The notes beneath the pieces are model-generated. The model was not told the origin of the DNA. It saw only the letters and a list, made by a program, of their open reading frames with translations, and did no database searches. From assembly GCA_018268695.1 (NCBI GenBank), contig JAFDWD010001116.1, forward strand, positions 1 to 9,038: 9,038 nt of DNA, written 5' to 3'. Origin of the DNA: Actinomycetota bacterium. Lineage in GTDB: Bacteria; Actinomycetota; Thermoleophilia; Solirubrobacterales; 70-9. Positions within the stretch are counted from its first letter, which is position 1. The number at the start of each line of letters is the position of its first letter. Below, one piece after another: positions 5,210 to 9,038 of this stretch. A program made the position numbers and the translations under genes.

Positions 5210-6903
5210 GCGTCTTCGAGGCCGTAGAGGTCGCGGGCGGCGCCGGGGCTGATCACGCCGTTGTCGAGGTCGCGGCGCACCGTCTCGCGGTCGCGCTCGC
5301 GGGGATCGCCGTAGCCTCCACCGCCGCCGGCGACCTGGCGGTAGACGGTCCCGCGGGGGATGCCGCTGACCAGGTCCTTCAGGTGCGGTCGGTGGACCTC
5401 ACCGTCGGGGAAGGTGAAGTCGATCTCATTGACTGACCCCGAGCCGCCGCCGAAGAGGCCGAAGGCCGCCGTCGACGGCAGGTCGCCGTCGCCGAAGATC
5501 GAGGCCTCGGCGCCGTCGTCGAGGAACTCGAGTTCGGTCACCACCCCGAGGCCGCCGCGCCACCGTCCCGCGCCGGCCGAGTCGGGCATGTACTCGTAGC
5601 GCCGCAGCAGGTGGGGATTGACGAGCTCGAACATCTCCGGGTCCTGCGCGGCGATCGCGCCGCCCGAGCCGATCAGCCCGATGTGGTCGAAGCCGTCGGC
5701 GCCCTCGGTCCCGCCGCCGCCGCCCTTGCAGGCGTTCAGCAGGATGTCGACGTAGGGCCGGCCGCTGCGCGGGTCGACCCCGTTGACGGTCGAGGCGAGG
5801 AGGGCGTTCCAGCCGGCCGTGACGCGCTCGGGCACCGCCGGCGCCAGCGCCAGCATGATCACCGCCGCGAGCTGGTCGGCGACGTGGTTGCCGAAGCAGG
5901 TCGGTGCCGGGAACTCGGGGTTGACCAGCGAGCCGCTCGGGGTCAGCACCCGGATCCGGCGCAGGACCCCGTCGTTGTGTGGGATCTCGCCCTCGGCGAT
6001 CATGAAGAAGGCGATCATCACCGAGGAGATCGTCACCGCCCGCGGCGTGTTGATGTAGCCGGTCGCCTGGCGGTCGGTGCCCGCGAAGTCGAAGGTGATG
6101 TGCTCGCCCTCGACCCGGACCTCGAGCCGGATCGTCCACTGGCCCTCGTGGTCGATGCCGTCGTCGTGCACGGTCAGCTCGGCCCGGTAGCTGCCGTCCT
6201 TGATCCGCCGCACCGCCTCGGCCGCGCTCCGCTCCGCCGCGTCGAGCAGCGCCGCCACCGCGCGTCGGTAGGCATCGGTTCCGTAGGCCGCCAGGAGCGC
6301 GCCCATTTCGCGCTCGCCCACCGTGCAGGCGCCGATCATCGCGTCGACGTCGTCGGCGACGATGTCCAGCCGCACGTTGCCGAAGATCAGCTCCCAGACA
6401 TCGGCCCGTCGCTCGCCCCGCTCCATGATCTTGACCGGGGTGATCCGCAGCCCCTCCTGCCACATGTCGGTGGCGTTCGGGTTGTAGGTGCCGGGGACGG
6501 CGCCGCCGATGTCGGCCTGGTGGGCGACGATCACGACCCAGGCGACGTGCTCGCCCGCGTGGAAGACCGGCTTCGTCACCTTCCAGTCGGAGAGCTGGTT
6601 GCCGCCGCTATAGGGGTCGTTGTGGAGGATCGCGTCGCCCGGGCAGACCTTGCCGACGAAGCGCTCGGCGATCGCCCGCATCCCCGGCGTCGTCGCGTAG
6701 CCGAGCACCGGGATGTACTCGGTCTGCTCGACCAGCGTGCCGTCGACGTCGTAGATGCCGACCGAGAAGTCGCGCCCCTCGACCAGGAGCGGCGACCGGG
6801 CACTGCGTTCGACCACGACGCCCATCCGCTCGCCGATCGAGCGCAGGCGGTTGGCGATGATCGAGGTGAGGATCGGGTCATCGGCGCGACGAGATGCACT
6901 CAT
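5206..6903 (-). CDS. hyuB: Hydantoinase B/oxoprolinase-family subunit
   Basis: The 565-residue protein matches the HyuB family (N-methylhydantoinase B, acetone and acetophenone carboxylase large subunits, 5-oxoprolinase C-terminal half) over its whole length. Landmarks are 'ILTSIIANRLRSIGERMGVVVERSARSPLLVEGRDFSVGIYD', 'GDAILHNDPYSGGNQLSDW' (89-107), 'VAHQADIGGAVPGTYNPNATDMWQEGLRI' (126-154), 'FDFAGTDRQATGYINTP', and the C-terminal glycine run 'GGGGGYGDP' (526-534). It works with HyuA, which supplies ATP binding. The start ATG overlaps the hyuA stop (ATGA), with GGAGGAG at 6909-6915 spaced 5 nt away, so the two are translationally coupled. One deviation stands out: the motif usually written NDPYxGGtHlpD has Gln103 instead of His, while Asp106 and His128 remain. 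In acetone carboxylase, as I recall its structure, the equivalent His, Asp and second His bind the catalytic metal. The reaction (ketone carboxylation, or lactam/hydantoin/oxoproline hydrolysis) is undetermined. Confidence 0.92.
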   Translation of the reverse strand: MSASRRADDPILTSIIANRLRSIGERMGVVVERSARSPLLVEGRDFSVGIYDVDGTLVEQTEYIPVLGYATTPGMRAIAERFVGKVCPGDAILHNDPYSGGNQLSDWKVTKPVFHAGEHVAWVVIVAHQADIGGAVPGTYNPNATDMWQEGLRITPVKIMERGERRADVWELIFGNVRLDIVADDVDAMIGACTVGEREMGALLAAYGTDAYRRAVAALLDAAERSAAEAVRRIKDGSYRAELTVHDDGIDHEGQWTIRLEVRVEGEHITFDFAGTDRQATGYINTPRAVTISSVMIAFFMIAEGEIPHNDGVLRRIRVLTPSGSLVNPEFPAPTCFGNHVADQLAAVIMLALAPAVPERVTAGWNALLASTVNGVDPRSGRPYVDILLNACKGGGGGTEGADGFDHIGLIGSGGAIAAQDPEMFELVNPHLLRRYEYMPDSAGAGRWRGGLGVVTELEFLDDGAEASIFGDGDLPSTAAFGLFGGGSGSVNEIDFTFPDGEVHRPHLKDLVSGIPRGTVYRQVAGGGGGYGDPRERDRETVRRDLDNGVISPGAARDLYGLEDA

Positions 6904-8996
6904 GAGTTCTCCTCCAGGCCCTTCCGTTCGAGGACGAAGCTGCTCGAAGCGTCGACGGTCAGGTCGTAGGCCTCGGGGACGATCACGGTGGTGTTGGCGC
7001 CCTCGACCAGCGCCGGGCCGGCGAACCGGTGGCCGGGCAGCATCGCGTCGGCGTCCAGCACCGGCACCTCGGCCGACTCGCGGCGTTCGGGGAGCCAGGC
7101 GCGCCGGGAGCCGCGCCGCGGCGGCTCCGCGCTCGTCGCGCTGGGCCGGGACAGCCGCAGCTCCGGCCGCCTGCCGCGCACGGAGACGCGGAGCGCGATC
7201 GTCTCCAGCGGGCGGTCCGGGGAGGAGAAACCGTAGAGGCGCTCATGCAGGCGGTGGAAGTCGGCGGCGATCCGGGACATTCGCTCCGGCGCGAGGTCGG
7301 CCGGGTCGAAGGGCACCGAGACCTCGTGGTGCTGGCCGCGGTAGCGGATCTCGGCGCTCGCGACGAGCGAGCGGTCGGCCTCCGCCGTCCCCTCGGCGGC
7401 GAGCGCCTCCATCCCCTCGGCCTCCATCGTCGCGACCAGCGCCGCCGCCGCGGCCGGGTCGACTTCATCCCACTCGTGGTGGAAGCTCCGCACGTAGTCG
7501 TGACGGAGGTCGGCGAGCAGCATCCCGAACGCGCAGAGGACCGAGGACACGCGAGGAAGGACGATCCGGTCGAGCTCCAGCTCGGCGCCGATCGGCCCCG
7601 AGTGCAGGCCGCCGGCACCGCCGCCGCCGATCATCAGCAGCTCGCGGGGGTCGTAGCCGCGCCGCAGCGCCAGGTCTTTCGTCCCGGCGGCCATCATCAG
7701 CGTGATCACCTCGTGCATCGCCGCCGCGGCGGCCTCGACCTCGAGCCCGAGCGGCTCGGCGATCTTCGCCCGGATGCCCTCGCGGGCCGCCTCGACGTCG
7801 AGCTTCATCCGCCCGCCGAGGAAGTAGTCCGGGTCGAGGTAGCCGAGCACCAGGTTGGCGTCGGTGCAGGTCGGCTCGGTGCCGCCGAGGCCGTAGGCGA
7901 TCGGCCCCGGGTCGGCGCCCGCGCTCTGCGGGCCCATCCGCAGCAGGCCGCCCTCGTCGAGCCAGGCGATCGAGCCGCCGCCCGCGCCGATCGTCATCAC
8001 GTCGGTCATCGGCAGGGCGATCGGGTTGCGGTCGATCTCGCCCTCGCGGGTGATCGTCACCTCGCCGCCGGAGACGACCGAGGCGTCGTAGCTGGTGCCG
8101 CCCATGTCGACGACCATGCAGTCGGCGACGCCGCGCTCGCGCGCGTGGGCGAGGCCCGCCACCGGGCCGCCGGCCGGCCCGGAGAGGACGGTACTCGCGG
8201 GCAGCTTGGCGATCATCTCCGGCGTGGCGACGCCGCCGTTCGACTGCATCACCAGCAACGTGCCGGCGAAGCCGAGGTCGCCAAGGCCCGCGACCAACGC
8301 CTCGATGTAGCGGCGCAACACCGGGCCGACGTAGGAGTTCATCACCGTCGTCGACACCCGGTCGGTGAGGCGGACCTGCTGGAGGACCTCCGAGGAGACC
8401 GACAGGAAAACATCAGGATGCACGTCAAGGGCGACCCGCTCGATCACGGCTTTCGCGGCGCGCTCGTGCTCGTCGTTGCGGTAGGCGTGCATGAAGCAGA
8501 CGGCGAGCGCCTCGACCCCGTCGTCGAGGAGTGCCCGCACCGCGGCCTCGAGCCCGGCCTCGTCGAGCGGCGTCCGCACCGCGCCCTCGGCGTCGATCCG
8601 CTCGGCCACCGGCATCCGGCGGGCGCGGGGGACGAGCGGCGCCGGCGCCGTGTACTTGTTGTCGTAGAGGTGGAGGCGGCTGCGCACCCCGCGGCGCATC
8701 TCGAGCACGTCCCGGAATCCCTCGGTGGTGACGAGGCCGGTCGCCGCGCCGTTGGCGGTCAGCACCGCGTTGGTGGTGACGGTGGTGCCGTGGACGATCA
8801 GGTCGAGCCGCGCGAGGAACTCCGCCTCCTCCAGTTCCAGCAGCGCGGCGATCTCCCGCAGCCCGTTGAGCAGGCCGCGCGAGGGGTCCTCCGGCGTGCT
8901 CGGGGACTTGTGCGCCCAGTAGCCGAGGTCGTCCTGATCGACGACGACGAAGTCGGTGAAGGTGCCGCCGACGTCGATCCCGACCGCGTAGCTCAT
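6900..8996 (-). CDS. hyuA: Hydantoinase A/oxoprolinase-family ATP-binding subunit
   Basis: From the ATG at 8996 the protein has 698 residues. A TTG two codons upstream (9002) is in frame, but AGAGGG at 9004-9009 is spaced correctly for the ATG, and the family's N-terminus 'YAVGIDVGGTFTDFVVVD' begins right after it. The actin/ASKHA-like ATP fold shows 'HGTTVTTNAVL' (69-79), 'LVMQSNGGVATPE', 'LSGPAGGPVAG' (271-281), 'VVDMGGTSYDASVV' (295-308), 'TIGAGGGSIAWLDEGGLLRMGPQSAGADPGPIAYG' (335-369), 'TCTDANLVLGYL' and 'MIGGGGAGGLH' (455-465). It ends with the smaller C-terminal domain of the family. HyuA-type subunits hydrolyse ATP to activate a carbonyl substrate or bicarbonate in cooperation with HyuB. 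No third subunit (acetone carboxylase gamma) and no biotin protein occur in the window, though more genes could lie to the right. The pair runs convergent to the SDR/regulator genes, so control may be separate. Confidence 0.93.
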   Translation of the reverse strand: MSYAVGIDVGGTFTDFVVVDQDDLGYWAHKSPSTPEDPSRGLLNGLREIAALLELEEAEFLARLDLIVHGTTVTTNAVLTANGAATGLVTTEGFRDVLEMRRGVRSRLHLYDNKYTAPAPLVPRARRMPVAERIDAEGAVRTPLDEAGLEAAVRALLDDGVEALAVCFMHAYRNDEHERAAKAVIERVALDVHPDVFLSVSSEVLQQVRLTDRVSTTVMNSYVGPVLRRYIEALVAGLGDLGFAGTLLVMQSNGGVATPEMIAKLPASTVLSGPAGGPVAGLAHARERGVADCMVVDMGGTSYDASVVSGGEVTITREGEIDRNPIALPMTDVMTIGAGGGSIAWLDEGGLLRMGPQSAGADPGPIAYGLGGTEPTCTDANLVLGYLDPDYFLGGRMKLDVEAAREGIRAKIAEPLGLEVEAAAAAMHEVITLMMAAGTKDLALRRGYDPRELLMIGGGGAGGLHSGPIGAELELDRIVLPRVSSVLCAFGMLLADLRHDYVRSFHHEWDEVDPAAAAALVATMEAEGMEALAAEGTAEADRSLVASAEIRYRGQHHEVSVPFDPADLAPERMSRIAADFHRLHERLYGFSSPDRPLETIALRVSVRGRRPELRLSRPSATSAEPPRRGSRRAWLPERRESAEVPVLDADAMLPGHRFAGPALVEGANTTVIVPEAYDLTVDASSSFVLERKGLEENS

Positions 8997-9003
8997 GCGC
9001 AAA

Positions 9004-9009
9004 CCCTCT
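9004..9009 (-). promoter_or_regulatory. Ribosome binding site of hyuA
   Basis: On the minus strand AGAGGG sits 7 nt before ATG 8996 and only 1 nt from the alternative in-frame TTG starting at 9002. It decides for the ATG. It also shows that the hyuA mRNA has a leader, so its promoter lies beyond 9009, largely outside the window, unless hyuA is co-transcribed with an upstream gene. Confidence 0.55.
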
Positions 9010-9015
9010 TACGAT
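9010..9015 (+). promoter_or_regulatory. Possible -10 box of a divergent leaderless promoter
   Basis: TACGAT fits TANNNT, and 7 nt of spacing brings the start point to 9022-9023, at a GTG. This is the same arrangement as the regulator gene at 3100-3112. No -35 is visible, and the window ends too soon to confirm that a gene follows. Confidence 0.35.
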
Positions 9016-9022
9016 CTCCGGC

Positions 9023-9038
9023 GTGGACAGGACCAACC
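9023..9038 (+). CDS. Possible start of a divergent gene (five codons visible)
   Basis: GTG at 9023 opens a frame reading M-D-R-T-N up to the window edge. The only support is the -10-like TACGAT at leaderless spacing. The rival reading is that a minus-strand gene comes in from the right: one minus frame stays open through this stretch and ends in a TGA overlapping the hyuA ATG (ATGA). The two readings exclude each other in practice and the window cannot decide. Confidence 0.25.

Noticed and set aside
5611..6969. 452-codon open frame on the plus strand
   Set aside because: It is the antisense shadow of the hyuB-like gene, rich in Arg, Asp, Val and His without recognisable domains or a ribosome site.
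6755..7705. Arg-rich plus-strand open frame over the hyuA/hyuB junction
   Set aside because: It is antisense to two well-supported genes and consists of Arg/Ser/Pro/Ala low complexity.

Overview
The window is very GC-rich (G/C at almost every third codon position) and gene-dense. GTG starts, -10 boxes placed right at start codons, and codon usage all point to a high-GC actinobacterium. Protein style and the mycofactocin-type dehydrogenase fit Thermoleophilia/Solirubrobacterales or a relative, but that placement is inference. No rRNA, tRNA, CRISPR array, transposase or phage gene is visible. The longest stretch without a gene is about 130 bp.

Layout from left to right. (1) The N-terminal third of an amidase-signature enzyme runs leftward out of the window (1-388, minus). 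(2) It diverges, across about 45 bp with a good sigma70-type promoter, from an alpha/beta-hydrolase-fold protein that lacks the nucleophilic serine (434-1309, plus). (3) After a 131-bp gap with a 16-bp inverted repeat come two overlapping short-chain dehydrogenases (1441-2268 and 2259-3062, plus). The first has the extra segment typical of the mycofactocin-coupled/carveol dehydrogenase type. (4) A LuxR-type regulator with a GAF-like sensor region (3112-4182, plus) has a -10 box exactly 7 nt before its ATG, so its mRNA is probably leaderless. It abuts a nitronate monooxygenase-family flavoprotein (4183-5196, plus). (5) A long hairpin forms the last codons of that gene and separates it from a convergent pair. 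The pair is hydantoinase B-like (5206-6903, minus) and hydantoinase A-like (6900-8996, minus), coupled by an ATGA overlap. (6) At the right edge a -10 box and a GTG may mark a divergent leaderless gene starting at 9023.

A working hypothesis is that this is a catabolic locus. The SDRs would oxidise an alcohol to a ketone or carbonyl. The HyuA/HyuB pair would activate the product with ATP, either by ketone carboxylation as in acetone/acetophenone carboxylases or by opening a lactam/hydantoin/oxoproline ring. The amidase, hydrolase-fold protein and flavoprotein would process side groups or products, and the LuxR/GAF protein would control the set. The substrate cannot be read from the sequence. 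The most unusual details are the missing hydrolase nucleophile, a Gln where HyuB-type enzymes normally have a metal-ligand His, and the AT-richer hairpin that supplies the flavoprotein's C-terminus.
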